DNA from: Membranipora membranacea
Lineage: Eukaryota; Bryozoa; Gymnolaemata; Cheilostomatida; Membraniporidae
Reading direction: 5' to 3'
Assembly: GCA_914767715.1 (NCBI GenBank)
Contig: OU612070.1
Span: forward strand, 4,605,501-4,669,500
DNA length: 64,000 nt
Below are positions 25,699 through 36,664 of this stretch, one piece after another (the first letter of the stretch is position 1; every line of letters starts with the position of its first letter). Under the pieces are notes generated by a model. The model had not been told where the DNA came from, did not search any database, and saw only the letters and a list, made by a program, of their open reading frames with translations. A program made the translations under genes and the position numbers.

Positions 25699-28600
25699 TT
25701 AATGGTGTAGATATTGAATGTTTGTGGTAGAGACCGATTCTTTGTCAGGTTTTAATGGTTTTGGATCAGTCTGACTCGTATGGTGCACATGCATTCTCCT
25801 ACAATAACTGTCACTAAGTGTCAGAACAAGTCCTTTGAATGGCCAATAGATATCATATGGCTTACCTTGTACTTTTGCAGCCTCCAAATATGTTTTGTCT
25901 TGCATAAGAAGTGGTATTGTGTCATAGAGTATGATATTTGAGACCAATAGTGGGATTAGGTGAGGCTTTGATCTATAGTAGTTGATGGGTCCAGTGTTGC
26001 ATATTATTGGATAGTCTGGACGTCCTCTAGCTCCGTTCATCAGACCACTGACTACTGCTACTATTAGTGCAATAGCGATAATGTTTCCTACTGATCCTAG
26101 TCCTCTCTTAGACTTGGTTGTTACTGGCGGTACGTCTTCTTTTTCTGCTCCGTTGTAACTGTAATATGTTTCCCTTAGTAACTCCTGGTCCTTGTCACAT
26201 GTTTGCATTTCCTTGCTCTTCTTACATCCCCTCTGTTTGCGTTGTCTGTGTTTTCCTTTAGGATATCTCTGAGGTTTTTGATTCTCATGATGAGTTTCCC
26301 CCGTCTGCAGGTGTTGTTTACAAGTCACACTTGTTACTCTCAGGTCTCTATAACTTTTGTCGACCATTTTTGGCCCCCTTTTCTCCTGCCTTCTTCTTTT
26401 TATTTTTGTCTGTGCGTCCCTCTCGAACATCGGAGTTATCGGTTCTATCTTTTGCATATTGATAGGGTTTATATCTTGCCAATTATCCTTCTCGATCCAT
26501 TGTACAAACTTAGTGTGCACAACTTCCTCTAGGCAATCTTGTGTGTATGTAGTTCCTGTTTCCTCATTGGTCATTTCTGTGTTGCTTTCAATTCTACAAG
26601 TTTGACTATCAGCTCTTTCTTGATTTTGTTTCGCACCATTTATCTTCTCTGCTGTAAATAGGTATTTTATATCTTCGAGACCTGGGTAAGCTTTGATGGC
26701 TAAGTTTTCTAATCTCTGTAGCTCTGCAGTCAACTGATTTCCTTCTAGCCATGGCTCTTCTTCTGGTAACTTCTCCTCACTGAACCAAGTATCGTCATAT
26801 CTTATTTCAGATGGAAACTGTTCAATCCATTCGTCCAGTTTCACATCATCTTTACCCGTAATATTTGTGCTCGGTTCGCATAATTCTCCTTCACTGATCC
26901 ATTCGTTTATGAATCTCTGTATACATTCTTTGTCAACATCAGGAGTTGTCTGGCCCTCTGAGTCAGTGGAGACAACTTCTTCTATCCTTTTAGTATATTG
27001 AGCGTTTGCCTTTAGCTCCTCTCTTGTCGGTCTATTTTCTGAATAACATGTGTTTGTCAAGGTTTTAGTAATCTTGACATTTTGTATTATCGGTTTACAG
27101 TCAGCTTCTTCTATAAACCGTACATATTTGGTGTGTCTTTTCTGATTCTCTCTTCTTTGATACACTCCGGTATGATTATTATCGGCTTGTGGTGGGAGAT
27201 GTGCATATTCCCTAGCTTCCTGAAATCTATTCCATGAGTTTCTGTCGTTGTGTCGTCTGTCATCATAATTATTGCCACTTCTCTCATTGTTTTCTTGCTC
27301 TCTCCTCACATTGTCGTAATAGTGTCTGTTTGATCTATTTTGCTCATTTTGGAAAGGTTGCCTATTTTTCCATCTCCTGTATGCATTTTTATTTTCGATA
27401 CGAAAGTTTCCTTGGAATTGTCTTCTGTTGTAACCTCCATCTTTGTAGTTATTCCAAGGGTTATATTCTATATTGGGTACTCTCATGTTTCTCTCCCAGT
27501 CTGCTTCTTTGACAAGTCTGTCCTCTTTTTCAGCTCGCTCTCTCTCCTTTGCTTGCAGTTCTTTGATACTTTTCCTTAGACATTCTATCTCTTCGTCCTT
27601 TTTAATTTGATCACTTAGTTGATTAACAACAGCTGCCGCTGGTTTTGCTACACTAGATGTTCCTTCCTTGAGAAGCATTTCATTTGTCCTCTCATATCTT
27701 TGAGCCAGTTTAAATGCTTCTTCTGCTGTGGTTAAATTTTTATTTAGTAACCCACGCTTGAATGATATTGGCAAACCTGCCAAAAATGTGCCTAATATTA
27801 CCTTATCTCTGGCTGTGTATTCCATATCAGGATAAGTTCTTTTTGCCATTGAAGTTATCACTGCATAAAACTTTCCTATTGATTCAGTTGGAAGCTTTTG
27901 TCTGCTATATAGATCAATTGAAGATGATGTGCCTGCACTCTGGAATTCCTTGTTCAATTCTTGCATTAGTAGCTCATAATCATCCTTCAGTTGTGGTTGT
28001 CTTTCGACTGTATTTTTATATATGACTAATGCTCCATCGTTAAGATATAATGGGATTAGTTTGCTCCATGTTGATATAGGTACTGATAATGCTCTACATT
28101 GTAGCTCATAGTTTTCCTTGAATTCCATCCATGTGATAGCATCGTTTGGAGAGTTTGTCCATTTTTCCATCTCCGGTAGTTTCATAGCTACATTTATTAT
28201 CCCATTATTCATATTTTGATTGGCTTGTGCAGGTTGTTGCCCTCTATTATCTTGTGAAGCATTTTGGAGGCGTGGCCTATCTCTCTCAAATTCTCTTCTG
28301 CGTGCCATGTTATCATTGTACTCTTGGTCTGCGTCATAATAACTGTCATAGACATTAAACCTCAGTCGTTGTCTGAATGCAGGTCTATAACGCTCTTCAT
28401 ACCTATTATCTGGATAAGCTTCACGCCTATGGATAATATGATCCTGAGATCTTTTCTCGTCTTGGATTGGGGTATGTTTTATGGTTGTGACTTTGCTCCT
28501 CTCTTCTCCATCAAGTTCTGTACTTATGTATGCTCCCATCCGTTCATGGCTAATATCTCCCTGTCTGGTCTCACTTCTGTGGCTGTCTTTTTCTTTACTG

Positions 28601-29328
28601 GCTATCTCTGGATCTCCTTCCTTCCTGATATCAATAGTTTCAGTTGGTGTTCGGCTTCCCCTTCTTCGGAAGGTAACATGATCAAAACTTCTTGGAATAG
28701 GTGTTCTGATATCCTCTCCTTGGTCTGCAGCTGTCTGTCTTAATTTCAGCATTTCTTTTCTTCTAAATTCTTCAAATTGTCTCTCCCTGTCTTCCAGCTC
28801 CATAACCTTTTGTCTGAAATGGTCAATCTCTCTGTCCTGTGTGGCTGCTCTTTCTCTAAGATGTTCAAAATCACGCTCATAAGATATAGCTCTGCACCTC
28901 AAATCTTCATTATCCTGTTCATATATTCTTGATTTCTGTCTGTATTGGTCTAAATCTTCTTCAAGTCCTCTTGCTCTATACATAATATGATCAATTTCTT
29001 GTTCTTGTGACTTGAGTCTCTGTGTGAGGAAATTTTCTCTCTCTTCCCATTCCTCATCTCTTTTTGACGTCTCTTCACGATTCCATTCACTTGTGACTAA
29101 ATAGTCATTTAAATCACGCTCATGTGTCTTCACTCTGATTTCACTTCTCCCCAAATCCGCATCCATATTGCTGGCTCCCTGTGATGCACTTGCTGGGTCA
29201 TCTTGGTCTTTCTGCGTGTCATGTTGGTCCTCTGTGTGACGTTCTGAATCTGCCATCTTTTCTGACTTTTTCTGTTTCTGAACGCCTAGTAATGACCACT
29301 TTAATGCTGATTTAGCACCTTTAATCAT
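25699..29328 (-). CDS. Gag-like polyprotein of the LTR element (1209 aa)
   Basis: One unbroken ORF starts 122 bases after the 5' LTR and its primer site. Residues about 70-200 are a charged, heptad-rich segment likely to form a coiled coil. Residues about 385-555 resemble a retrotransposon Gag core: an Asn-Asp-Ala-Ile-Thr-Trp segment, then helices around LMQELNKEF and LGTFLAGLPISFKRGLLNK, then a tail with AYKLAQRYE-type character (here FKLAQRYERTNE). The middle is Arg/Asn-rich (about 600-720), as expected for RNA binding, but no CCHC zinc knuckle is seen. Residues about 1083-1096 (IIAIALIVAVVSGL) form a hydrophobic helix followed by a Cys-containing stretch that could be the start of a membrane or Env-like protein. 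No protease, reverse transcriptase, RNase H or integrase motif occurs. The function as capsid protein is inferred from context. Confidence 0.8.
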   Translation of the reverse strand: MIKGAKSALKWSLLGVQKQKKSEKMADSERHTEDQHDTQKDQDDPASASQGASNMDADLGRSEIRVKTHERDLNDYLVTSEWNREETSKRDEEWEERENFLTQRLKSQEQEIDHIMYRARGLEEDLDQYRQKSRIYEQDNEDLRCRAISYERDFEHLRERAATQDREIDHFRQKVMELEDRERQFEEFRRKEMLKLRQTAADQGEDIRTPIPRSFDHVTFRRRGSRTPTETIDIRKEGDPEIASKEKDSHRSETRQGDISHERMGAYISTELDGEERSKVTTIKHTPIQDEKRSQDHIIHRREAYPDNRYEERYRPAFRQRLRFNVYDSYYDADQEYNDNMARRREFERDRPRLQNASQDNRGQQPAQANQNMNNGIINVAMKLPEMEKWTNSPNDAITWMEFKENYELQCRALSVPISTWSKLIPLYLNDGALVIYKNTVERQPQLKDDYELLMQELNKEFQSAGTSSSIDLYSRQKLPTESIGKFYAVITSMAKRTYPDMEYTARDKVILGTFLAGLPISFKRGLLNKNLTTAEEAFKLAQRYERTNEMLLKEGTSSVAKPAAAVVNQLSDQIKKDEEIECLRKSIKELQAKERERAEKEDRLVKEADWERNMRVPNIEYNPWNNYKDGGYNRRQFQGNFRIENKNAYRRWKNRQPFQNEQNRSNRHYYDNVRREQENNERSGNNYDDRRHNDRNSWNRFQEAREYAHLPPQADNNHTGVYQRRENQKRHTKYVRFIEEADCKPIIQNVKITKTLTNTCYSENRPTREELKANAQYTKRIEEVVSTDSEGQTTPDVDKECIQRFINEWISEGELCEPSTNITGKDDVKLDEWIEQFPSEIRYDDTWFSEEKLPEEEPWLEGNQLTAELQRLENLAIKAYPGLEDIKYLFTAEKINGAKQNQERADSQTCRIESNTEMTNEETGTTYTQDCLEEVVHTKFVQWIEKDNWQDINPINMQKIEPITPMFERDAQTKIKRRRQEKRGPKMVDKSYRDLRVTSVTCKQHLQTGETHHENQKPQRYPKGKHRQRKQRGCKKSKEMQTCDKDQELLRETYYSYNGAEKEDVPPVTTKSKRGLGSVGNIIAIALIVAVVSGLMNGARGRPDYPIICNTGPINYYRSKPHLIPLLVSNIILYDTIPLLMQDKTYLEAAKVQGKPYDIYWPFKGLVLTLSDSYCRRMHVHHTSQTDPKPLKPDKESVSTTNIQYLHH

Positions 29329-29424
29329 AACACCTAAACAAAATGATATGGGTTAACAATACAGATAGTAACAATTATTACCGCAAAATTGTCTATTGAG
29401 GTGTGATCAACAGTTCTTTGAGTT

Positions 29425-29446
29425 CGGTCTCGGTAGGACGCCTCCA
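29425..29446 (-). promoter_or_regulatory. Candidate tRNA primer-binding site
   Basis: Read on the minus strand, four bases after the 5' LTR comes TGGAGGCGTCCTACCG. A TGG start fits pairing with the CCA end of a tRNA. Which tRNA is not clear to me. Element F has the same first eight bases at its own site. Confidence 0.5.
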
Positions 29447-29450
29447 ATTT

Positions 29451-32198
29451 ATCAGCATGGAATTTTTAATTTGTTATGGTGAATGAATTTTGTGTTTGAT
29501 TAATCGGACTGTAATTTTGGAGTTGTTCACTCCTTGTCTGAAATCCCAAATAATAAAATATCCTCCAATTTTCTGTTTTAGAATCCGCGATATGTATGGT
29601 TCAAGTAGTGCAAATGCAATGGTAGCAGATCTGGACTTATAATTGCTGATAATTCGGTTATTAAAGAGAGACTTCAAAAACACAACTGAACTGTTGATCA
29701 ACAATACCTCAGCGGTAAGTAGAGCTACTATCGTACAATGTGCGCTAGCCTCAACTACTGAGCACTGGTTTAGATTTGAGTTTGGTGCAATTCTCGGTGG
29801 AATTGCTCAAGGATTTATTTTAAACAATAATAACAAAATATAAATATGGTTCTATTCGTCAGGCAATAAATCAATCAATAATTTTACAATAATATCTTGG
29901 CATTTATCATTTAGTCATAAAAATGCATAAACATTCAAAATCTTTATAATAAGATCTTACCCTTGGTTCAGATGACCTCGAATTCAGTGTGATATTCAGT
30001 GTGATATCTCTGTGTATTGAAACTATGTTAGACTAGGTTTCTCGCTGTGAATCGCGGTATTTGTATCTCTGTATATCTTGCCAAAAGCTCTGTTGGCTGA
30101 ATGTGTCTAAAGTTTTTAGACAATTTTCCTCTTTGTAGATGTGCCTCCTTGGGCTGACTGAATCAGATAATTCTCTGATTAAATCTGTAATGCTGTACGT
30201 CGTTAACCCGCTCTCTGGCGCTGACTGAATCAGATAGTTCTCTGATTATATGTATACTATTATATGTCGTGAACCCGCCTCCTGGCGCTGACTGAATTGT
30301 TGTCTTCTTAGTTGAAGAATAGGCCTCCTTGGGCTGAGTAAATCAGATAGTTATCTGATTAAATGTGTAATGCCGTATGTCGTGAACCCGCCTCCTGGCG
30401 CTGACTGAATTTGTTATCTTCTTGCTGAAGAATAGGCCTCCTTGGGCTGAGTGAATCAGATAATTCTCTGATTAAATGAGTAATGCTGCACGTTGTGAAC
30501 CCGCCTCCTGGCGCTGACTGAATTTGTTATCTTCTTGCTGAAGAATAGGCCTCCTTGGGCTGAGTGAATCAGATAATTCTCTGATTAAATGAGTAATGCT
30601 GCACGTCGTGAACCCGCCTCCTGGCGCTGACTGATTTTTACAAGTGTCCATCAGGCTTTTATAGTGCTGGTTTGCTGTCCTGTTATTGTGCAACGTTTGC
30701 ATTTACAGGCGTAAAGGTGTTTACCTTGTTGTTGGTTTTAGCCTCAATTTCGTCATTACTCCCTTTTGATTTGCGTGTTTTGTCAGTTTTAATTATCTAG
30801 CTGTAAAAACATGGTTAGTCTGTCCTTTGCTTGACCTTCCCTCATTTTTGTTTTGGTTATTTTTAGGTAATTTATGGTGTCAAGTGCACCTGTTTATCCA
30901 TGGTGTAATCTGTTGGTTTTCCTGATTTTGCAATCTTTCCAGGGTTGTTTTGAAGATCTTTAGTGACTTCTATTGCTCTGTTATTTTCAAAATAGCTTAT
31001 GGTGTCAACTGCACTTGTTTTCTATGGTGCAATATATTGGTTTTCTAATTTCGCAATCTTTCCAGGGTTGATTCACGTGCCCAAAGATCTCGTGACTCTG
31101 GTTATTTTGAAGATGTTTTGTGACTTCTGTTGTTTTCCCGTTGTTTGATTCTCCACGGGTTGTTGCACGTGCCCAGATTTCTCATGGCCCTGTGATTATG
31201 TTTTGTTGTATTTCAATACGCCCTCAGTGTATTATTCCCTCTATTTACTACAATATTACTATTTTCCATTACCATATAGCCTGTGTCTAGATAAATCTCA
31301 ATAATGATAACCTATGATGTTTAAGCCTTAATCTAAACTACCCGTCACCATGCACTGAATGCCTAAGTATGTATCCGTTGGGTCTCAGTTTAAGCTCTTA
31401 GTAATAATTGAATTTAAACTAACTTTACTTTGTTTTGTTTTACAGGTTATGTGGGTTAATGGTGATCTCCTGTCTTCACAGTACAGTGTGCAAGCTTAAT
31501 TATCTAAAGAATACTCTACCATACTACTGTCAGAACTCATCGCATATCTATAACTTTGAAGTCTTTGGTTCTCATATCATCAATTCGAAGCCAGCGAACA
31601 AGCAGCAAAGCTCTCACAACAAGCAGGTCAAGCCTATAATAATCACGCCGAAACAGATCACCATAGCTATTCAAATTGACAACATGTGGATGACAATGGA
31701 ACTTATGAGAAAAGAAATATAATCAGAAACCAGTGCTATTTGTGTTATAATGTCTGGTGACCTAGAGTTCACCCTTAGTCTTAGCTTTTGACTTTTGTAA
31801 GCTCATTGTTTTTCTCCGCTTTTTGAAACTAATAATGACCAATAATAGGTGCAAGGGTAATCAGTTTTGACAGGTGTCATATTTTTATGGGACTTCTAAT
31901 CCAGGTTATGATCTGTTACCAATTGTATGGTTTCGGCTCAAGGTCTGGTACAGAAATGTATTTGTTGAATATTAACTAGTTATTTATTGGTCTGCGTCTT
32001 TATATGAAATGTGATTGACCTTTAGTTTTGTACTGTCCCACTTAATAATAAATCATTTGAGAATAAGGATACTTCAATACCATGTTGTGTAAGTGATCGT
32101 TGCACATTCGGAAGAAAATATGGTTGCTCTTATACACTAAGGTAATTATAAAACATGATGTCCTTCATGATGATTACATAAGAAAATGTCATCTGACA
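29451..32198 (-). repeat. 5' LTR (right copy) of the Gag-only element
   Basis: It matches the left LTR nearly base for base except for the 584-bp gap at 31718/31719 and a 2-base gap near 31098. The copy of the roughly 114-bp tandem units is at about 30137-30640. In element orientation this is the promoter-bearing LTR. Confidence 0.85.
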
Positions 32199-32482
32199 CA
32201 ACTTTACATTACAGAAAGATCTGGCAGGATTTAATTAATGATGCTCATTCAAGGATGGTACATGACCTAGACATGACACTCCAAAACAGGAGATTGAGCT
32301 TCCCAATTAAGCGATGATAAATGATGAATGATAAAGCGATGATAAATAACCCAATGACGATGGTAAAGAGTATATTAGGAAGTTATCAAGTAGCTTAATC
32401 TGTAATGCACAGTAACTTTGAACAACCAACCGCCAGTGGTGGATAATGTGGCATACAGGTACAGGGGTACCTGTATGTCACA

Positions 32483-33608
32483 TATGCTCCCCCCTGGAGG
32501 CGATTGTCCTCAATCGCTAAATTCAAAGATGGTACATGATGGTGCACATAACACTCAAAATAGGAGATTGAACTTCCTGATTAAACATGACGATAAATAA
32601 CAAAAATGATGATAATAGGCAATTAGGAAGCTATCTAGTATCACAATCCATCATACATAGCAAAGCGGAGATTTAATCAAAGTACACTGCACAGCAACAA
32701 TGAACAACCAACTGCCAGTGGTGGATAATGTGGCATACAGGTACAGGGGTACATACCAATTCATTATGACATACCAAACAATTACATATTTCCCTTCCAA
32801 AGCTGAAGAACCTCAAATTTGCTTCAGGTTCATAAAAAAAAAATCACTTTGTTCCTCTGTCACTCAATATCCTCAATATAGCCTAAGAACCCTAGATTTG
32901 CTTAGGTCCTATGAACAGTTGAAGGTATAAGATATAATCATCAGCGGTTGTTGGAACGTTACTCCCATGCAGAAATATAATCGCCAGTGTCGAAGAGAGC
33001 GGATTGCGCTCGGCTTGTGTTACACTGCTGTTGTGACATATTCGTCGGCGTAGGATGTTCTTAATTGATATCTATGGTATGTGATAGTTGCTTTTCTCTC
33101 ACAGCATGCATGAAAGTGGCGATGCTATGAGAATGGTTTGTGGTTTATAGATTCTACAGCATACCTTTTAGAATACACTTCAGGTCTTTTGAAGCCGCCT
33201 TCTAAGTTACTGGTTGATCACCATATACGTTGGTTTGGTAGTTGAATGATCTCTCTATCGTTGGTTTGGTAGTTGAGCGATCTCCTTATGCGTTGGTTTG
33301 GTAGTTGATCGATAACCTTATACTTTGGTTTGGTAGATGACTCTAGTTCAGCTGATCGATCAGAGAGATCTTTGATTATGCCAACATGCTCATGTTTTGT
33401 GGAGCATAAGTTAAATCCTGTGTTTTTTAAGTTGTCTGCAGCATACACATTCTCCGTATTACTTGAACTGACTGCCAGCTTTTTTCCATTTTTTTTTTGA
33501 GTTGCTCCTTTTACTTTTTGATGTTTCTTCCTTTCTCCTGTCTATTTTTGATTACAGCAGCATCAGTCTCACTCTGAAGGCATGAGTCCGAACCATCGGG
33601 GCACCACT
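32483..33608 (+). other. Interior of LTR element F
   Basis: Non-coding. It contains two diverged copies of a block with GAACAACCAACYGCCAGTGG (about 32418 and 32700, the first inside the LTR), and at about 33226-33330 four units of a roughly 35-bp repeat built on CGTTGGTTTGGTAGTTGA. The stretch before the right LTR reads CCATCGGGGCACCACT and is a weak polypurine candidate. Confidence 0.55.
33226..33330. repeat. ~35-bp minisatellite in element F
   Basis: GTTGGTTTGGTAGTTGA (last unit diverged) recurs about four times with short variable spacers of the GATCTC type. Confidence 0.8.
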
Positions 33609-34028
33609 TGTACGATACTCCGACAATTTGTGTTGTTGGCAGTTTTCCGGTTTTATTCTGACATGACTACTCCATTCAAAATGCCGCTAGCGACTGATCT
33701 TTATAAAAAAATGCTACTAGCTTATAAAATTTACACAGTACAACTTTACATTACAGAAAGATCTGGTAGGATTTAATTAATGATGCTCATTCAAGGATGG
33801 TACATGACCTAGACATGACACTCCAAAACAGGAGATTGAGCTTCCCAATTAAGCGATGATAAATGATGAATGATAAAGCGATGATAAATAACCCAATGAC
33901 GATGGTAAAGAGTATATTAGGAAGTTATCAAGTAGCTTAATCTGTAATGCACAGTAACTTTGAACAACCAACCGCCAGTGGTGGATAATGTGGCATACAG
34001 GTACAGGGGTACCTGTATGTCACAGCTT

Positions 34029-36088
34029 AGAGGCCCTGTATTTATGGACGGCACACGTGCAAATTAAGGGTTTATAAACTGTGCATGCGCTGAAAGCATG
34101 CTTGTGTTATTCCATGGCTTACTCAGAGATGTTTTATTTATTTAGCCTTCGTCTGCTGAGCTAGCAAAATGTAAAATGCAAAATTGTACTATCTTAAATA
34201 ATCTGCCGTACAATGCAAAGTGTAGCACAAAGGAGCCGATCATTAAGGCATAACTGATACATTATATCAAGCACTAATCCTTGGCATGCTAATGATAATT
34301 GAAGGATGTTTGATTTAGCTTCAGTTTAATTATTATGAAACAAAAATATAATTTAGGAAGATAATTAGTTAGTAATATGTAAATTTAGGCAGCAACTATT
34401 AGAGACACAACTGCCTCAACAAAACTAGTGTTCAACAATGTTTATTTCAACAGTGACCTTTTAATCAATGCTATTCTCCCCCCCCCCCCCCCATTTTATT
34501 AGCCGCTACACTATTCATATGTTGTGTCTAGTTATTTACATTACCACAATTAGCAGTAGAGATTTGTGCTGTGATTATTTATTTATTATTGGTTTTTGGT
34601 TGTGACTATTTATCTGGTCATGGAAAGCAGCATTAGAAAAACTGATGGCTGTAGAATTATTATTAATTCTATGATTAACATAACTTATACATACTGGAAA
34701 CTTCAGAATAGGAGTAAGATTATTTTTATGTTTAATAATTATTTATTATCAAATAAATGACATACGTAGCAATGCCATGTGCTAACCAATATTTATCATA
34801 TGTTTTATAATTAATCTTGGGTTTATGAGTCATGTATAGTCAGCAAACAGTCAGCATCATTGCAACATATCGACCCTAGGAAATGTTCTACTTATCAGCA
34901 AACGGAATTTTTTGTGCGCCACCTCAACCTTATTGCAACATGCCAACTCAACAATCCTAACACCCTATATAAGGCAGGGCCCACCGTAGTAAGTTTGGAG
35001 TAGCATTTTAGACATTGGAAGCAAGGGTTTGTCAGAGGAGTAGCATTTTAGACTTTGGCAGCAAGGGTTTGCCATAGTAGTAGTATTTTGGACTTGTTGG
35101 TAGCAAGGGTTTACCAAGAGTATCAATTTTAGACAGTGGTGGTAAGAGATTATTAAGGTGAAATTCAGAGTTCAGGATTACGAGTTGAAGACACGGTGAC
35201 AGAGGCGTACATAAAGAGGAATAATAGAGTTCAAGATTACGAGTTGAAGACACGGTGACAGAGACGTACACAAAGAAGAATTACAGACTTCACTAGAATA
35301 TAGCAAGTACCTTATTATTTGTAAGGCAATTATTTTTAAGACCTTGAAGATTTATTTATATCTCAAATTTTATGAAGATAAAGTGTCATTTGATTTTGTT
35401 TTCAATAAATTCAAAATTCGCAAGAGGCTAATATTTTCTAGCCGGGCAGGTGGCACTTCAGGGTATTTATTGGCGTACCTAAAGTGGGGCATAAAGCAGT
35501 TTATTTTGGAAAGTGAGACTGCTTCGCTTGGGTCAAATACTGTTAATAAGTTAACATAACTATTGGAGAGCTTGAATCAAAGTCATCCTTTGATGTAATT
35601 GAAAGTGATTATTTATAAGGCTGAAATTCAGTCAGGGTAAGGATAGTCCTAGTTCTATCAAATAGCCTTTTCTGTTCAGAACTGTGAACGGTAGAACGAA
35701 GTCTATTTTTGGGTTGCCTTTTGTTAAACAAAGCACTTGATTATTGACATAATAGACTAATTGAGACATTGATTTGGTTTATTAACATAGTGTGTAGACA
35801 TAAACATAGACAGGTCATACATAATTTGTTGCATTCTTGTAAACTTTCCTAAGTACCGGCATAATAAGGAAGTTACAATAGGGTTTCCCAGTGAAGTTCC
35901 TTTGTAATATTGAGGAGGGAATTCCCTAAGTTAAATTATCTTGAGTAACTACGGTTAAATAGTATTAATTGACCACAGAATTTAACGCTTATTATTACAT
36001 TGTATTTTGAGATATTACCCCTGCTAGGAACCTGAGAAAATTAGTATTTACTAACGGCGTAAAACCAAAATCCCACCTTATCAGCCTG
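34029..36088. other. LTR-like, non-coding stretch
   Basis: The stretch contains a TATATAAGG promoter word at about 34965, an AATAAA at about 35404, and two blocks of short tandem repeats (about 34995-35150, units near 50 bp built on AGCAAGGGTTT; about 35165-35285, two units near 60 bp containing TACGAGTTGAAGACACGG). It ends CCTGACAACA beside the satellite. A solo LTR is possible, but no target copies were found. A poly-C run lies at about 34479-34492. Confidence 0.4.
34995..35285. repeat. Short tandem repeats (~50 bp and ~60 bp units)
   Basis: Three to four units with TAGCATTTTAGACTTTGG and GCAAGGGTTT are followed by two near-identical units with TTACGAGTTGAAGACACGGT and GACAGAG. Confidence 0.8.
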
Positions 36089-36345
36089 ACAACACCTCAG
36101 ATCTAACATATTAAACCAATACGGTACCCTCTGATCCGAGACAATAAAACGATACGATGCCCTCTGATTAAAGACATTACATCAATACGGTACTTTTTTT
36201 TTAGTATGTAAGTGAGTAACATACTGTGATTATTGAGATGACACCTCAGATCTAACATATTAAACCAATACGGTACCCTCTGATCCGAGACAATAAAACA
36301 ATACGATGCTCTCTGATTAAAGACATTACATCAACACTGCGGTTC
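36089..36345 (-). repeat. 149-bp satellite, left array (~1.7 units, inverted)
   Basis: It is the reverse complement of the array at 41012-41770. Unit landmarks are CAGATCTAACATATTAAACC, ACGGTACCCTCTGATCCGAG and TAGTATGTAAGTGAGTAACA. Its position at the outer edge of the inverted-repeat complex suggests a terminal array of a foldback-type element. Confidence 0.85.
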
Positions 36346-36605
36346 ATACCCAAGAATTGTTGGACAATTCTGTACAATTCTAGAATTGTTCGAAACTGAC
36401 CCATATATCATTACCCAACCAGCAATCATTATTGTGTAATTAACCCTGCCTGCTGAATAAATTACATTCATTATTGCTATTGTATAGTTATAGTATAAGC
36501 CTTTACAGTTCTAGTCAATATTATATAATTGGATTGACATTGTATTCAATGAGTTTGTATTTAGATGACCAGACAAGATCTGCTGTAATGAATAGATATT
36601 GCTGT

Positions 36606-36664
36606 GCAAGGTAGCATCAAAGTCTATAACGCGGGAGGCCCAGGTTCAAATCCCCGCTGGGGCA
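36606..36664 (+). other. tRNA-Gly-like 3' half, plus copy
   Basis: The stretch AACGCGGGAGGCCCAGG followed by the box B word GGTTCAAATCC and CCCGCTGGGGCA resembles the anticodon stem and T arm of a glycine-type tRNA. There is no complete 5' half, so it is a tRNA-derived fragment inside the foldback complex. Confidence 0.5.

Larger units (their letters stand above)
21777..32198 (-). mobile_element. Young LTR element with giant LTRs and a Gag-only ORF
   Basis: Direct terminal repeats at 21777-25110 (3334 bp) and 29451-32198 (2748 bp) flank an interior of 4.3 kb. The element is bounded by the 5-bp target copy CAACT (21772-21776 and 32199-32203), and the empty site is visible in the intact right LTR of element F. 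By eye the LTRs differ at about six positions plus one 584-bp gap: 24047-24630 is missing from the other LTR and is bounded by the short repeat AAAGAAAT, which points to a slip or recombination deletion. On the minus strand the LTR begins TGTCAGATGAC, and a TGGAGGCG primer-site candidate (29439-29446) lies four bases inside the 5' LTR. No reverse transcriptase, protease or integrase is present. Confidence 0.85.
21640..34024 (+). mobile_element. Small LTR element F (TRIM-like), split by a nested element
   Basis: Two 416-bp LTRs start TGTACGATACTCC and end CTGTATGTCACA. The right LTR is 33609-34024. The left is in two pieces, 21640-21776 and 32199-32482, because a 10.4-kb element is inserted in it. 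A 4-bp target copy GCTT flanks the whole (21636-21639 and 34025-34028). A TGGAGGCG primer-site candidate lies 12 bases inside the left LTR (32495-32502), which sets plus orientation. The interior (32483-33608) is only 1.1 kb and has no Gag or Pol, so the element depended on proteins made elsewhere. Confidence 0.85.

Noticed and set aside
26203-28743. Plus-strand ORFs of 66-159 codons, rich in Phe, Ser and Leu
   Set aside because: They are shadows of the 1209-aa minus-strand Gag-like ORF and have no domain.
21777-32198. Segmental duplication of about 2.8 kb instead of LTRs
   Set aside because: The two copies are in direct orientation, bound a Gag-like ORF with a primer-site candidate, and are flanked by a 5-bp target copy with a visible empty site. 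This is the signature of an LTR element.
36606-36664. Functional tRNA-Gly gene
   Set aside because: There is no 5' acceptor strand to pair with TGGGGCA and no proper D arm. It is only a 3' fragment.
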